From: Dryococelus australis
Lineage: Eukaryota; Arthropoda; Insecta; Phasmatodea; Phasmatidae
DNA length: 64,000 bases
Direction: 5' to 3'
Assembly (NCBI GenBank): GCA_029891345.1
Contig: CM057009.1
Span: 290,294,966 to 290,358,965 of the forward strand
This document shows, piece after piece, positions 1 to 10,706 of this stretch (position 1 is the first letter of the stretch; each line of letters begins with the position of its first letter). Under the pieces are notes generated by a model. The model was not told the DNA's origin. It ran no database searches and saw nothing but the letters and a program-made list of their open reading frames with translations. Both the position numbers and the translations under genes were made by a program.

Positions 1-180
1 TGACTGCCCAAGGAACCCACATTGAGGGAGCAACAACAACAGCAGCAACAACCACCTAGCACCGACCAGCAGTGAAGACCAGCAGAGAAACAGATTGTAG
101 GGGTAAAGCCAGCTGCTATGAACTTTACCCCTCCCCAGGACAACGCTTTTATGATAATGCCTCAAAGGGCACTAATAAAT

Positions 181-650
181 CAGGTCAGTGGTTATTGTAC
201 CAAGTTGATCAGAGTTGTTGTACATGTCAATTGTAACCTGTGTCAAGCTCTTGTTGACTAAGCTGCATATTATAACTATGCCAGTCACATTTTGTAAACA
301 CTAAAGATGGAACCTCAACCAAACATATGATTCGTCTTGCCAATGGTCAATGCATGAACTCAGCAGTTGGTCAAGCAACCTTAACTATTAAAATCAGGGA
401 TCTCGAAACAATCACCTCAGCCATAATTACTGATGAAATAACAGAAAGCATGATTTTAGGTGTACCTTGTTTATCAAAACAGAACATGGTTGTGGGTACA
501 GCCGAGCATCGCATTTACTTCATGGCTAAGGAGAGATACACTGCATACAATGTAGATCGCTGTAACATTGAACACACACCCGATATAAATTTGGCAGAAT
601 TCGAACATGAAATTCCCGTTGAACACCAAGCTGCTTTCAGTACTTATTGA
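181..650 (+). pseudogene. Gypsy copy A aspartic protease and linker
   Basis: A retroviral-type aspartic protease would process the Gag-Pol polyprotein. The catalytic region lies near 250-285, where Val-Asp is followed by a stop codon (259-261) and then Ala-Ala, so the usual Asp-Thr-Gly triad is broken and its third position is alanine as in copies B, D and F. The C-terminal part is open from 327 to 650 and contains the family motif LGVPCLSKQN (compare LGIPWLTEQN in copy D), followed by a linker toward reverse transcriptase with FEHEIPVEHQAA. The open frame starts with Met only by chance; it is an internal fragment. Confidence 0.75.
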
Positions 651-699
651 ATGAGAGAATGATAATTTTTGCACCACATGATGCAATGCCTAGGACAAC

Positions 700-1210
700 A
701 GTTGCCGAACACGCAATACCGCTGACGAAAAAGGCGACCATTTTCAGCAATCTGTGAAGTTACTTGCCGCATCAGGCACAAATATTTAAGCAACTGATTT
801 CAGAAATGCTGGCGGATGGGATCACTGAGCCGACAAGAAGCCAGTATAAATACACAATAACACTGGTACTGAAAAGGGATGTGACCTGGAGGTTTTATGT
901 AGACTTCAGGCCCATCAATGAGGTGACCTGCAGAGTGATACTGCCCTACATAAGCATTAAGGATTAATTGAATTCACTGGGGAAGGCCAGGGTGCAGTCG
1001 TCGCTCGTTTTAAGAAATGGGTACTGGAAGATACTGGTATGCCAAGAGGACCAGGAAAAGACCACGTTTACTGTCCTGGACAGCCAACTATACTAATTCT
1101 GTGCCATGTCCTTTGGGCAAAAATGCACACCTGCAACATTCCAAAGCAGTATGGTAAGAGTGCTCGACAGTTTGGTAGGAAAATTCTCATTCGCCTAACT
1201 TTATGAAGTA
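700..1210 (+). pseudogene. Gypsy copy A reverse transcriptase, frame-broken
   Basis: The fragment has the fingers region with MLADGITEPTRSQYK and VDFRPINEVTCR (764-967), matching the same places in copies C and F. A stop at about 965 and further disruption follow. The palm catalytic motif, expected as Y-x-D-D near 1,195, reads FA-stop-LYE before VVIWSDTWEE, so the active site is destroyed. The enzyme would have copied element RNA into DNA in virus-like particles. I infer one ancestral pol frame interrupted by several indels. Confidence 0.8.
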
Positions 1211-1985
1211 GTGATATGGTCTGACACCTGGGAAGAACACCTACTTCACATTCTTCTGGTGGTGGAAAGACTTGAGATTAATGGATTAACCTGTTCCATT
1301 AATAAGTGTCATCTGGGCAAAACTAACCTAAAATTTCTAGGTCATGTGGTTAACGAAGAGGGAAACAGGCCAAACCCCGAACAGCTGGGGCTGATCGAGT
1401 GTAAGCATGCACCACGTACCTGGAAACAACTGAGAAATTTTTTTGGCCTTATCAACTGGTTACGAGAACACATCCAAAACTTTGAATTTATCAGCGCACC
1501 CCTCACTGATCTGCTATCTTTGCTGAAGCAGTATGTGTGGGGTAGCGCACAAAAGGATGCATTCTTGAAAATCAAGGAGATTCTTCGATTATGCCCTGCA
1601 CTGGCAAGATACGTCCCAGCACACCTCTTGAATCTACATACAGGTGCCAGCCAGGAGGGGCTCGGCGCCATGTTATATCACTACAGCAACACGGGAGAGA
1701 AACAGGTCATCGATTTCACAAGTGCGAAACTGGGAAATGCTGACCATAGATACAATGTGAATGAGAGAGAATATCTTGCTGTGATTTGGGCCGTTCAAAA
1801 ATACAGACTATATTTAGAATATAACAGATTCACATTGAGGAAAGATAATCATTGTCTAGTATGGCTAAACAGCATGTGGGAAGCTAGGACTGAGCTCATG
1901 AGGTGGGCACTCTTACTACAAGCATACAATTTTGTTATCTAGTATGTCCCAGGCAAGGAGATTGAGTTAGCAGACACATTGTCAC
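1211..1985 (+). pseudogene. Gypsy copy A RT connection and RNase H
   Basis: The open stretch 1211-1942 carries the RT thumb/connection (CHLGKTNLKFLGHVV, then FFGLINWLREHI) and an RNase H domain (LHTGASQEGLGAML, IDFTSAKLG, NEREYLAVIWAVQKY). The first RNase H acidic residue, normally in TDAS, reads HTGAS, so Asp is replaced and activity is doubtful. RNase H normally removes the RNA template strand. A stop at 1940-1942 falls before the tether to integrase (YVPGKEIELADTLSH, 1945-1990). This is the best preserved part of copy A. Confidence 0.88.
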
Positions 1986-2289
1986 ATACACCAGATGTTA
2001 CGGTAATGGTAACAGAAGACGTGGATTGGGAGAATGTATAACCCCCGTCACCCAGGAACGGTTATGGAAGCAAGTGGAAACAGAGTCAATCTAGTAGGAG
2101 GTGAACAGCTTGTGGCAAATTTGTACTGTGATGTAGTAGCAGGGCAGGTTAGTTGCGAGTTCGCATGGGAGAAGGAAGTGAGAAATCCAAGAGAGAGCAA
2201 GAGCGAGAGAGCAAGTGGATGGACAAGGAGTAGTGGAGGGGCATGTAGAGACATGCTCGCCATGTGATAACACCACCTGGAGACTGCAC

Positions 2290-2850
2290 ATGCCCATAGC
2301 ACAACAGGAGAGAGCTTTCATACACACTCATACTAGTACTACAGCAGGACATCCGGAAGTGAAACAAACTGTGAAAAATGACCTAGAAAATTTATTTTGG
2401 CCAGGCCTAACACATTGTGTATGGAAATTGGTATGGAAGTGTCATAAGTGTAGCTTATTCAAATCATGCAGAAGTGATAGCAATCAACAGCAGCAGCCTA
2501 GACAGTCAATAAGACCTTTAAAAATGGTGTGTTTATACCTTATGGGACTATATCCAAAATCTGTAGCAGGGAAAATGTTAATTTAAATGGTCACAGACAG
2601 TTTTTCGCGATGGATTGAGGCATACCCCCTAAGTAGTGCTAGAGCGATGCAGATTGAGAAATGCAGGCAAGGTGACTTTATCACAAGATGGGGCTACCTG
2701 AAGGAACTCCTAATGGACAATGGGTCCCAATTTATAGACAGTGATTGGCATGATTTATGTACTAGTTGGGGAGTGTGGCACCTAAAGACTGTGATTTACC
2801 ATCACCATGCGAATCCCACAGAGAGGCACAACCAGAAGTTGAAGGGGTAA
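2290..2850 (+). pseudogene. Gypsy copy A integrase zinc-binding and catalytic core
   Basis: An HHCC zinc-binding region is visible (histidines in HTHTSTTAGHPE, cysteines in KCHKC), followed by a DDE core. The first catalytic Asp, expected in IDLMGPYP, is replaced (CLYLMGLYPKS), and a stop at 2584-2586 interrupts before VTDSFSRWIEAYPLS. The second Asp (LMDNGSQF) and the Glu (NPTERHNQKLKG) remain. The enzyme would insert the element's cDNA into the host chromosome. About 240 bases of unrelated-looking sequence (2,050-2,290) separate it from RNase H, possibly a replacement or insertion. Confidence 0.85.
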
Positions 2851-2885
2851 CTCTGGTTCTGTGTGGGTGAGCAGCATAATAGCTA

Positions 2886-3330
2886 GGCCGAACACATGCC
2901 TGCCGCCCTCTTCACACTGAGACATAGGACAACCACCACAATGGGGAAAACACCTGCACAAGTACTACTGGGACGAAACATCATGCTGCCTGTCAAGCAG
3001 AACTACCCTTGCACAAAGAAAAGTAGTGACATGGAAACTGGTGGAGCACAGGAGGAAAGGTGTGGGCACCGGTACCGTGAGCAGAGGAAACACCAGGAGA
3101 AATAAGCAAATCGATGGCTCCCAGAAATGAAAAAGACTGACAATGGCGCTCACAATGGGTCAAGTTGTGTACGTGATGGCACAATTGCAGTCCACGAAAT
3201 AGAAAAACTTTTGTGTGGAACTTGCACAATGATGGACACGATCACCCAGGGTGATAAAGGTGGTAGGTCTGACGACTTATTTGGTCTGTACAGGTAGAAA
3301 GACAGTTAGAATACATCATGATAACATCCG
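2886..3330 (+). pseudogene. Gypsy copy A integrase C-terminal region
   Basis: The segment MPAALFTLRHRTTTTMGKTPAQVLLGR (split here: ALFTLRHRTTTTMGKTPAQ) matches ALFTLRRRVNEAIGKTPAQ in copy B, the end of the integrase core. Downstream, in another frame (about 3,160-3,330), an SH3-like/GPY-type domain is suggested by GQVVYVMAQLQS and TVRIHHDNIRAA. That small domain normally binds DNA and precedes the polypurine tract. Copy B seems to have lost it. Confidence 0.7.
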
Positions 3331-4010
3331 GGCGGCAGCAGAGCGCCCCCAAACAGGACGGAAGGGAGCCCCAAAACAGCCAGAATGGCCTGGCTCAGGA
3401 TGAGCAGCAGGAGGTTGTAAGTGGAGCGGAAAGTGGTCTGGGACCTGGAGCAGAGGTCAGGCCACCCAGTGCAGGTGAGACGTCGGTGCCGAACATCACA
3501 GAGTTCACCAGGGATGAGCACCATACCAGTACCGTGAGGAATGAGGTCGCTGTGTCCGACAAGGTCTGTGCTGGGGTGAAAGAAAGGTGAGAAGCAGTTC
3601 CCGCACATTGTACAGGATGCATGTGACTGGAACAACCAGAAGGACGAGATGACCACCAGGACCCCCACGACGGTGTTGGTGCTGACGAGCCCCCTTTGTG
3701 ACATTCCAACAGCAGAAGGTAGAGTGGCAATTCAAGAAGATGTAGCAGAAGAGGAAACAGAGGGTCCAGCATCGCCCAACACATAGGTTCCGGCAGGGAT
3801 GAGCCCGATGATCCACATCAAACTCAATCATTCGGATGGAAGCACTGGAAACAGCCCTGCTACTATTATCAGGAAGAGGGGGAAGGGGGAGAACAGGTTC
3901 CCCACCCTGGTAGTGCCACCTGTCAGCATGAAATATAACAAGGAAACCGAGGTCGGAGAATGGAACAGGTTTACCAGGATGCAATTACCGGGTCGGAACC
4001 AGTATTGAGA
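3331..4010 (+). other. Tail of gypsy copy A, no recognised protein
   Basis: GC-richer sequence than the AT-rich DNA to its right, with short overlapping ORFs on both strands and none that looks conserved. It sits where copies B and E have their acidic post-integrase region, but I see no SSSDE motif here. It may be decayed coding sequence of the element's third region or part of its 3' untranslated DNA. Confidence 0.35.
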
Positions 4011-5589
4011 TGCATTTAGCAGGGAAATAAGTGCAGGAGTGAACAACAAGGAGGGTTAGAGTGGTGGGTTGGCCAGCCCGCTACCTCTCCAACATCCTAG
4101 GCAGAAAAGACAACCGCTGTGGGAATGTACCATCTGCAGTAGCACCCCAGCATGCCATAGAGTGCAGGTCCGCCAGTAGCAGCCGAAAAATTACTTGAAG
4201 CTGCTGCCACATACTGATGCTTATTTGCTATGACCTTGCCACAGAGAACAGAGGAGGTGGTTCTGCTGTGAGTAAGTCGTAAGCTTCAAACAGACCCTAA
4301 GTGGGTGGGGATATTTGATGCCAACTGCTTCCTCAAAGTTCATTTACCCGCAGTCGCTAGGCAGCCGCTGCAGCAACCAGCACTCTACCAGGTGCTAGTA
4401 CGCAATGGTTGGGCAGTGCATCACAGCGGATACACTGTAGAAATACCAGTTACTAATGAGGATGCAGGGCCAAGTGGAGCTCTCGTATCAGGAGCGAAGT
4501 GCAAGGAAAGTGTAGTGCAAAGAAGATCACATGCGCCCATGCACATATGTATTCAAATTAAACCCTGTAAATTGGGCATAATGAAAAGGGCAATATTTAT
4601 TAAATGCTCATGAACGCCAGTCCATGTGACTATAATATATGGAACCCTGCATCACTTTAATACCTCTGCAGGCTCCAGTGCTTATGTTTGTTATTGTTTG
4701 TAATGTACAATTTTCACATGTTTCATCCCAATCTCATCTCATGCAGTGTAATATGTGTTTTAAAGGGTTCATTATACAAGGAATTAATTTATGTAAGAAT
4801 TGTAAGTGTCAGTCACATGGATATGTTTTTGAGCAAATTTGGGGCATAAGAAAAAGGTCAGCACGGCCTGCCTGCCCGATAAACACTAGCCGGCATGCCA
4901 CGAGGGCGCGAAGGATGTGTTAGTCATACTTGTGTGTACCAGAGATGCGGATGTGCAGACCGACAGGATTGCATTTAGCTTGCTTGGGCAGCACTTCATC
5001 TTTGTGAACTGATCATGTTAACGTACAATGTACTTTAATTATACCCGAATATTTAGTTTTTCTTCAGATGTCCAAGACTATTCGCCTCCTCCTTCCGTTT
5101 GGTTAACATCGCCTAGGGATGCTTAACTTTTCTATAAGTTTTGTGGCCGAGTGCCGTATTTAGAGTGTAACCCTGCCACCGGGTAAAGCCCAGCAAATCA
5201 TTCTAAATTGTTTCTTGAGAGAAATTAATGAAACCCCTGTGAACCAATGTGTAATGTGCATTCTTATTCGGGTTGCCTACAGGCTTTAGAGGTGCCACCT
5301 CTCACATTTCCTATCAATATTCAGAGTGTTATGATAAGTGTTTTTCAAGTGTTTTACAGTGTTTTTTGGCTTTGTTTACCTAAATATGGGTGTGTGAGTT
5401 TCCCTAAGACTTCACTGTATAAGTTGGTTAGGTATTGTATTTCTTCATCTCCTGGAGTAACCAAGGAAGGACATCGCCATGGCAGTTGGCACACGACCCA
5501 GGAAAAGGAATCTGCTCTAATGATAACAGACACTGCTCACTGACAGTGTCTGGCGTCCAGCCAATACTACAAAGGTTTTGGTCAGAAAA
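4011..5589. other. Intergenic stretch, nothing recognised
   Basis: No ORF here resembles a known family. The 102-codon ORF at 4,305-4,613 has no motif I recognise and may belong to an undetected LTR of copy A. A perfect 9-base stem with an 8-base loop (CAGACACTG/CAGTGTCTG) lies at 5,527-5,552. Otherwise nothing stands out. Confidence 0.4.
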
Positions 5590-5805
5590 TTCCAACAAAA
5601 TCCTTACTGCTTCCCAACCTCCAATTTAACCCCTTTTGCTCCAACCACCCACTGTCATTTTATTCAACAACAAATCAGATTACACCATTCCATTTTCTCC
5701 CTCCCTGCCACTCCTGCTAGTTGGCCTATATGGGAGCAAAATCTGGATAAAACTTTATTCGGGGTTAAGAACTGAACAGAGAAACATCAAATATCCTGCA
5801 GTGGT
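5590..5805 (+). repeat. PAL1, left-arm-only copy of the palindromic promoter repeat
   Basis: It contains the family landmarks in order: CAACAAATCAGATTACACCA, then GGCCTATATGGGAG (TATA at 5,727), then ATCTGGATAAAAC and a degraded initiator region. It is the first recognisable unit of the family from the left. No right arm follows, so the palindrome is incomplete. Confidence 0.7.
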
Positions 5806-6349
5806 CTTATGTAACACTGAGGACCAGAAATTTTTTTAAGTTCTTGAGAAAAAAATTGCTTGGATATGTAATATGGAACTATCGGGGCCAAATCTGGATA
5901 CACTATACAGAAAGTAAACAATTAGAATAATTACTTTATAGTGCACTCAGACTGCTTGAATAGTTTTCCAATAGAGTATGCAATAAGGAACAATTGCCTA
6001 AGCAGTTCTGCAACATGATAGTATACATGAATTATTTCATCAGGAGGTACATGTAAGTAGTAATTCATTATTTGTATAAAACATATTACTCCATTGTAAG
6101 AGCAAGGAATGGTTTGACATTCTTAATGAATGCTTTTAACATTGTATTTGAAAATAATAAAGAATTGTCATTTAATAGTCGCAGTAAAACTCCTCTGATA
6201 TTTTTCTGATAGGAAACAGTTCGTTTGGAAAAATTGTATTTTAAATTGTATTGCCTGTAATTAGTGAAGATCTGTATAATCCCAGCATTAAAAAATAATA
6301 CACTAGAAGTTGATGAATTTTATCAGATTTTATTGTAATTACCATTCCC

Positions 6350-6965
6350 CATCCATTTTATCCAACAAGCAATCAGAGTGCTCCACTATCGATATTCCAT
6401 TCCCCCACCACTTTATTAAACAGAGTACATCATGATATTGCTCCATAGACGCTACCACATTTTCACATATATGGGAATGAAATTTGGAAAACAGACATTA
6501 GTCGAGGATGAAAACTGAATGCAGAACCACCTACCATATTATTTATATATTAATATTTAATAAGGTTAAATATATATTTATTAGATTGTGGATGAAAGCT
6601 GAATGCAGAATCATCTACCATATTATTTATATATTAATATTTAATATGGTTAAATATAAATTTATTAGATAACTTACCTCTCTGTTCTTGCCTTATTCCT
6701 TTTGCTCTGGGAATGTAGATAATTCTTCGTTCAGCCCTCATCCTCGAATGTAGTCTTTTTTCCAAATTTCAATCCCACATAGGCAACCTGAATGCAGGAG
6801 AAGGGGAGGGGGGAATATAATGGTCTAATCTGTTTGGTTGTTGGAAGTGGTAGTTGGGGGGAGGAATGTCGATAGTGGAGAACACTGGTGGAGTGACACT
6901 GTACTAAACTAACTTATCAAATGCTCGATATATATATACAGTATTAACATTAAAAATCTGTCTTG
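6350..6965. repeat. PAL2, palindromic repeat with both arms
   Basis: The left arm (about 6,350-6,540) and the right arm (about 6,660-6,930, reverse complement) flank an AT-rich centre. The centre itself contains an 84-base tandem duplication (6,507 and 6,591 start equivalent positions). The right arm carries, on the minus strand, the splice-donor context AGAGAGGTAAGTTATCT at about 6,668-6,684. At its right border the perfect palindrome TCTTGCAAGA (6,961-6,970) marks a second dyad with PAL3, so the next unit begins in mirror orientation without a spacer. Confidence 0.82.
6468..6503 (+). promoter_or_regulatory. Core promoter in PAL2 left arm (TATA + weak initiator)
   Basis: TATATG starts at 6,468 and an initiator-like TTAGTC places the predicted start A at 6,500, 32 bases downstream. 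The initiator differs from the family's TCAGT[T/C] by one base. Confidence 0.45.
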
Positions 6966-7310
6966 CAAGACAAAATTTGAATACTAAATATTTGTATAGG
7001 GACTAGTGGATAAGTTTGTTTAGTTGCACAAGATTTCATCAGAGTGCTCTATGATCCGCATTCCATTCCCCCTCCACTTTATTCAACAACCAATCAATTA
7101 TACAATGATCTCACTTCTATACATGCTACTAAATTTAGCGCATATGGAAGCAAAATCTGGAAAAAAAACTCCAGTTGAGGATGAGAGCTGTAGAAAGAAC
7201 CATCTTCCCTTTCAGAGTTGAATAGGAGCAAGGTAAATAAAAAGAGGTAAAATATCTAATAATAATACTTTATTAAATATTAATATTTAATAAGATATAT
7301 AAACAATGAA
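6966..7310 (+). repeat. PAL3, left arm and AT-rich centre only
   Basis: It starts at the dyad with PAL2 and continues with CTTGTATAGGGACTAG-type sequence (TATAGGGACTAGTGGATAAG at 6,995), CAACCAATCA near 7,090, a decayed TATA (CATATGG) and CCAGTTGAGGATGAGAGCTG. It ends in the centre sequence TTAAATATTAATATTTAATA near 7,300. No right arm follows; a block of unrelated sequence begins instead. Confidence 0.78.
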
Positions 7311-8764
7311 TTCCAATCTATAGTAATCATTGCGAAAAACGATTTGTTTTTAACCAGTGATGGGGAGGGGGTTGGTATATGTCCAAATTTTATTTTAAAA
7401 ATATTTTGTTAAATTTTTATAACCCAAATCAATGAATGAGTGTACACTTTGTGTGATGTTATAAACCAAGTACAACTATTAATAATCACATATTCTGTTT
7501 ATATCAGGGGACTTAATCACCTTCCAAATGGACCGAATAACTTTTTCTGAGAGTCTAGAAATCCCACTTCTACAACCTTTAAATCAAAAGGGAGAAATAA
7601 ATCACCTTCCAAATGGACTAAATAACATTTTCTAAGGGGACTGTAAATTCCCCCTGTGTATGTTTTTCATAGAAGTACATTAATTTTTTGTTATAGTTTG
7701 TTATGGTAGATACTCATTTAGCTGCTTGTAACATGAGTTTTCACACAATTGCTCTGAACAAGATGGGTAGGATTACTAATTGGTGCCTGAAGATGAAGGT
7801 GTTGGCTTCTTCGATGTTTATGCTATTGGGGCCATGCCGATGCCAATGGCCTTTCGATGCTGATGACAATGGCCTCCTAGGTATTGAAGTCACTGACATT
7901 CTCGGTGTCAAGGTACATGGCAACCTTGGCATCGAGGTCGACAAGATTTTCAAATTTGAGGATGGTGGACTTTCCTAAGTTGTAGGGGTTTGCCTCTTCG
8001 ATGCAGATGCCTTTAGCATCTTTGGTTTCGATGGTCCACTTCTCGATTCGGACCATAGTTGCCCCTGTGATGAATTTTTGCACCTTTCGCAGACAACCAC
8101 AACAGACGCTCCTGAGAACATTGTTCAGTTGCTGATGCTGCTCATTGCAAGATCTATTGCTTATTTACCCTGGCTCCTACACCAGGAGAAAAAGTACAAG
8201 TGAGATGGGTGGTAGAAAAACGACTTTTCAAATATTCAATTTTTTATATTTTATTATATAATAAAAATAAATTTTATTATAGAATAAATAAAATCATGAA
8301 AATATTTCAAACTATCAGATCATTACTAAAATTGATATATAAGCCTATCTGTGATGGGATACTCTTGACATTATTGTTCAGAATATTTAATTGTTATAGA
8401 AACCAAATGTATTTCAAATTGGTGGATTTTAGAGCACTCTGACAAAACATAAAGTAAATAAGATCTGCACAGAATTAAGCGAAATCTCACTTAAAAAGTA
8501 AAACATTCAAGAATTAGGTGAAATGTCACATAACTAATAAGATCTAATCTTAATTAGGCAAAATGTCAAAAATTAATCAAACATATCCAAAATTAGGCAA
8601 AATGACATGGAACTATTTAGACCTGTCCGGAATAAAGTCTCTACTTACTTTATAACAGTGCCAATAAAACCCAACCCACTTCGAAATGGTTATAATTTAT
8701 TTAACATTAATACCCTATTAACAAAAAGTTTCAAGTGAAAATTTTAATTATAGATAGGTCGGAA
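7311..8764. other. Block with unrecognised short ORFs between repeat units
   Basis: This interval interrupts the PAL array. It holds an imperfect ~85-base duplication (AATCACCTTCCAAATGGAC at about 7,515 and 7,600), minus-strand protein-like sequence at 7,741-8,083 (listed separately) and an AT-rich 80-codon plus-strand ORF at 8,200-8,442 that I do not recognise. The rest is AT-rich with no clear signal. Confidence 0.4.
7741..8083 (-). pseudogene. Unrecognised protein fragment with repeated IEEAN motif
   Basis: Two minus-strand frames are open: 8,083-7,877 (68 codons) and 7,953-7,741 (70 codons). Both contain IEEAN (IEEANPYNL and IEEANTFIF), so the DNA carries an internal duplication about 190 bases apart, and a frame change between the copies suggests one broken ORF. 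The first frame has a protein-like composition, alternating charged and hydrophobic residues (MVRIEKWTIETKDAKG). I do not recognise the family. It lies between PAL units, as do the ORFs at 10.7-12.1 and 16.5-17.6 kb, and may come from the same source. Confidence 0.35.
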
Positions 8765-8884
8765 TAGTTCTGCTAGATTGTGCATGAATACTCTATGAAC
8801 GACATTCCACCCCCCTCATATTATTCAACAACCTGCCTGAGTACACCACAATCTTTCTTTCATACATGCTACCAAATTTTGGCC

Positions 8885-8920
8885 TATATAGGAGTGAAAT
8901 GAAGAAAAAAGAATTCAGTT
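8885..8920 (+). promoter_or_regulatory. Core promoter in PAL4 left arm
   Basis: TATATA at 8,885-8,890 and TCAGTT at 8,915-8,920 put the predicted start A at 8,917, 32 bases from the first T. TATA at about -31 with a TCAGT initiator is the standard arthropod RNA polymerase II arrangement. A GT splice donor follows at 8,991 (+74). Confidence 0.6.
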
Positions 8921-9143
8921 GAGGAGGAAAGCTCAACAAAGAACCATCTGCACTACCAGAGCAGAAGAAGAGTAAAGTAATAACAAAGAGGTAGGTTTTC
9001 TAATAAATATATTTTACATAATATTAAATATTAATATTTTATATTTAATAAGTTAGATTTATTAGATATTTTACCTTTTTACACTTACCATACTCATCTT
9101 CTGCGCTGGGAGGAGATTTGATGAACCTTGGCCACTAACCCTC

Positions 9144-9178
9144 GACTGAAGTCTCTTAACAGTTTCTGCTCTCTTATA
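9144..9178 (-). promoter_or_regulatory. Core promoter in PAL4 right arm
   Basis: On the minus strand TATAAG begins at 9,178 and TCAGTC has its A at 9,147, a distance of 31. It faces the promoter at 8,917 across the loop. Confidence 0.6.
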
Positions 9179-9320
9179 AGCCAGTGAATAGTGTGGTGGA
9201 ATCTGATCGGTTATTGATGAAGTGGTGTGCGAGGAGAATGTCGATTGTGGAGCACTGTGGTGAATTCTTGCAAAACTAAAAAAAACCTATCCAATGATCC
9301 CTATATACCTTATTAATCAT

Positions 9321-9450
9321 CTTACTTCCAAACATGCATTCAAATTTTGGCTTATGGAAGGGTGAAATGGGGAGAAAAGACTTATTCATAGGATGACAGC
9401 TGAAGAAATAACCAACCACCCTCCAAGAGAAAAAGTAATACAATAAGAAT
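9321..9450 (+). repeat. PAL5, truncated left-arm remnant
   Basis: The sequence ATTCAAATTTTGGCTTATGG and a degraded GAGAAAAGACTTATTC, followed by AACCAACCACCCTCCAAGAG, matches the middle of a left arm with a ruined TATA and initiator. It lies between PAL4 and PAL6. Confidence 0.6.
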
Positions 9451-10104
9451 AAGGAATACTAATTATTTGTAAAGCGACTAGTGGATATGTTTGTTTAGTT
9501 CTTCGAGATTTTGCAAGTGTTCTCTACGATTGACATTCCTCTTCTCTTCACCTCTTTATTCAACAATAAATCAGAGTGCACCACAATCTTGCTTCCATGT
9601 ACACTACTAATGTTTGTCTCATGTGGGGGTGAAATCTGAAATCTGGAAAAAAGACTTTAGTTGAGGTTGAGAGCTAAATGAAGAACCATCTACCCTCCAA
9701 GAGCAAAAATGATAGTTTAAGGATAAAGAGGTAAGTTATGTAATTAATATAAGTTATTAAATATTAATATTTTATAAGATACATATATACCTGTTTAAAT
9801 ATTAATATTTAATATTAAATAAGGTCTATTTATTAGATAACTTACATTTTTACACATCTCTTGCTCCTCTTCTGCTTTGGGAGGAGAGTAGATGAAATTT
9901 CGACCGTTCACCCCGACTGAAGGCTCGTACCTGATTCTGCTCTTATATAAGCCATTGAATAGTGTGGGGGAATCCGATTGGTTGTTGGTGAAGAGGTAGG
10001 AGAAGAGAATGTCGATCATGGAGCACTCTGGCTAACATTCGCAAAACTAAACCAACTTATCCAATTTTCACTATATACCTTATTAATATTCAAACTTTGT
10101 CTTG
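9451..10104. repeat. PAL6, palindromic repeat with both arms
   Basis: The left arm covers about 9,451-9,745 and includes AAATCAGAGTGCACCACAAT and a perfect donor context AAAGAGGTAAGTTATG (GT at 9,731). The AT-rich centre is at about 9,750-9,830 and the right arm at about 9,830-10,070. The border to PAL7 is a dyad centred near 10,104 (left side ATATTCAAACTTTGTCTTG, right side a decayed mirror image). Confidence 0.83.
9915..9981 (-). promoter_or_regulatory. Promoter in PAL6 right arm (CCAAT, TATA, initiator)
   Basis: On the minus strand CCAAT starts at 9,981, TATATAAG at 9,949 and TCAGTC has its A at 9,918, 31 bases after the TATA start. The CCAAT-to-start distance is shorter than in PAL7 because this arm lacks about 20 bases between CCAAT and TATA. 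Confidence 0.6.
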
Positions 10105-10230
10105 TAAGAAAAACCTTGAATACTAATTTCTTGTATAGGGACTAGTGGATAAGTTTGTTTTGTTCTGCAAGCTTTCACGAGAGTGTTCTATGACCAACAT
10201 TCCTCTTACTCTCGCGATTTTATTATACAA

Positions 10231-10381
10231 CCAATCAGAGTACACCATGTAATTGATTCCATAAACACCACTAAATTTTGGCCTATATGGGAGTGATATC
10301 TGGATAAAATACTTCAGTCGAGAATGAGAGCTGAACAGAACCATCTACCCTCCAATAGCAAAACGAATAAGTACAAAGAAG
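10231..10381 (+). promoter_or_regulatory. Promoter and first-exon-like segment in PAL7 left arm
   Basis: CCAAT at 10,231-10,235 (in CAACCAATCAGAG), TATATGG at 10,284 and TCAGTC at 10,314-10,319 (A at 10,316) give CCAAT at -85 and TATA at -32. A donor AAAGAAGTAAGTTATCT places GT at 10,381 (+65). From an ATG just after the start, a short frame is open to the donor, but that frame is not conserved between units, so I do not call it coding. Confidence 0.62.
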
Positions 10382-10548
10382 TAAGTTATCTAATAAATAT
10401 ACCTTATAAACAATAATATTTTACAAGGTATAAAATATTATTAAATATAATATTTGAAAATGTATATATTAGATAACTTACTTCTTTGTTATTCCCTTAC
10501 TCCTCTTGCTCTGGGGAGGTAGATGTTTCTTGTTCAGCTTTTATCTTC

Positions 10549-10638
10549 GACTTAAGTCTTTTTCCATATTTCATGCTAATATAGGCTAACTGGAAGACAG
10601 GGAAGGGAGGGGTAAATGAAGTTGTTCAATCAGATTGG
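10549..10638 (-). promoter_or_regulatory. Promoter in PAL7 right arm
   Basis: On the minus strand CCAAT starts at 10,638, TATATT at 10,583 and the initiator-like TAAGTC has its A at 10,552. The spacings are 86 and 31, nearly the same as in the left arm, which it faces. Confidence 0.55.
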
Positions 10639-10706
10639 TTGTTGATGAAGTGTATATGGGGGAAATAAATGTCGATCGTGGATCACTCTGGTGAAATCTT
10701 GTTGAA

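Larger units (their letters stand above)
1..4010 (+). mobile_element. Ty3/gypsy-type retrotransposon copy A, degraded, left end outside window
   Basis: Protease, reverse transcriptase, RNase H and integrase fragments follow one another in the Ty3/gypsy order on the plus strand, in several frames with stop codons. The RNase H and integrase parts resemble those of copies B, E and F in this window, so this is one member of a local family. The gag region and 5' LTR would lie upstream of base 1. I could not find a convincing 3' LTR; the recognisable part ends after the integrase C-terminal domain, with a low-complexity tail to about 4,010. The element cannot be mobile in this state. Confidence 0.9.
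8765..9320. repeat. PAL4, palindromic repeat with both arms
   Basis: The left arm runs from about 8,765 to 8,995 and the right arm from about 9,065 to 9,310, around the AT-rich centre TTACATAATATTAAATATTA. The left arm ends in a splice-donor-like AAAGAGGTAGGTT (GT at 8,991) and the right arm has ACCTTTTTACACTTACC as its counterpart. It is the clearest unit with good promoters in both arms. The outer right end (CCTATCCAATGATCCCTATA) matches the reverse complement of the family's TATAGGGACTAGTGGATAAG. Confidence 0.83.

Noticed and set aside
2034-2367. Cluster of overlapping ORFs on both strands between RNase H and integrase of copy A
   Set aside because: They overlap in four frames, have biased composition from AGAGCAAG-type repeats, and match nothing. 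Likely inserted or decayed sequence.
3306-3984. Three long minus-strand ORFs (129-159 codons)
   Set aside because: They lie opposite the gypsy tail, overlap one another, and lack motifs. They are by-products of GC-richer sequence with few stops.
10300-10400. Short leader peptide encoded between initiator and splice donor of the PAL arms
   Set aside because: Open in the best unit but the ATG or frame is lost in others (for example PAL6 left arm), so conservation does not support coding.
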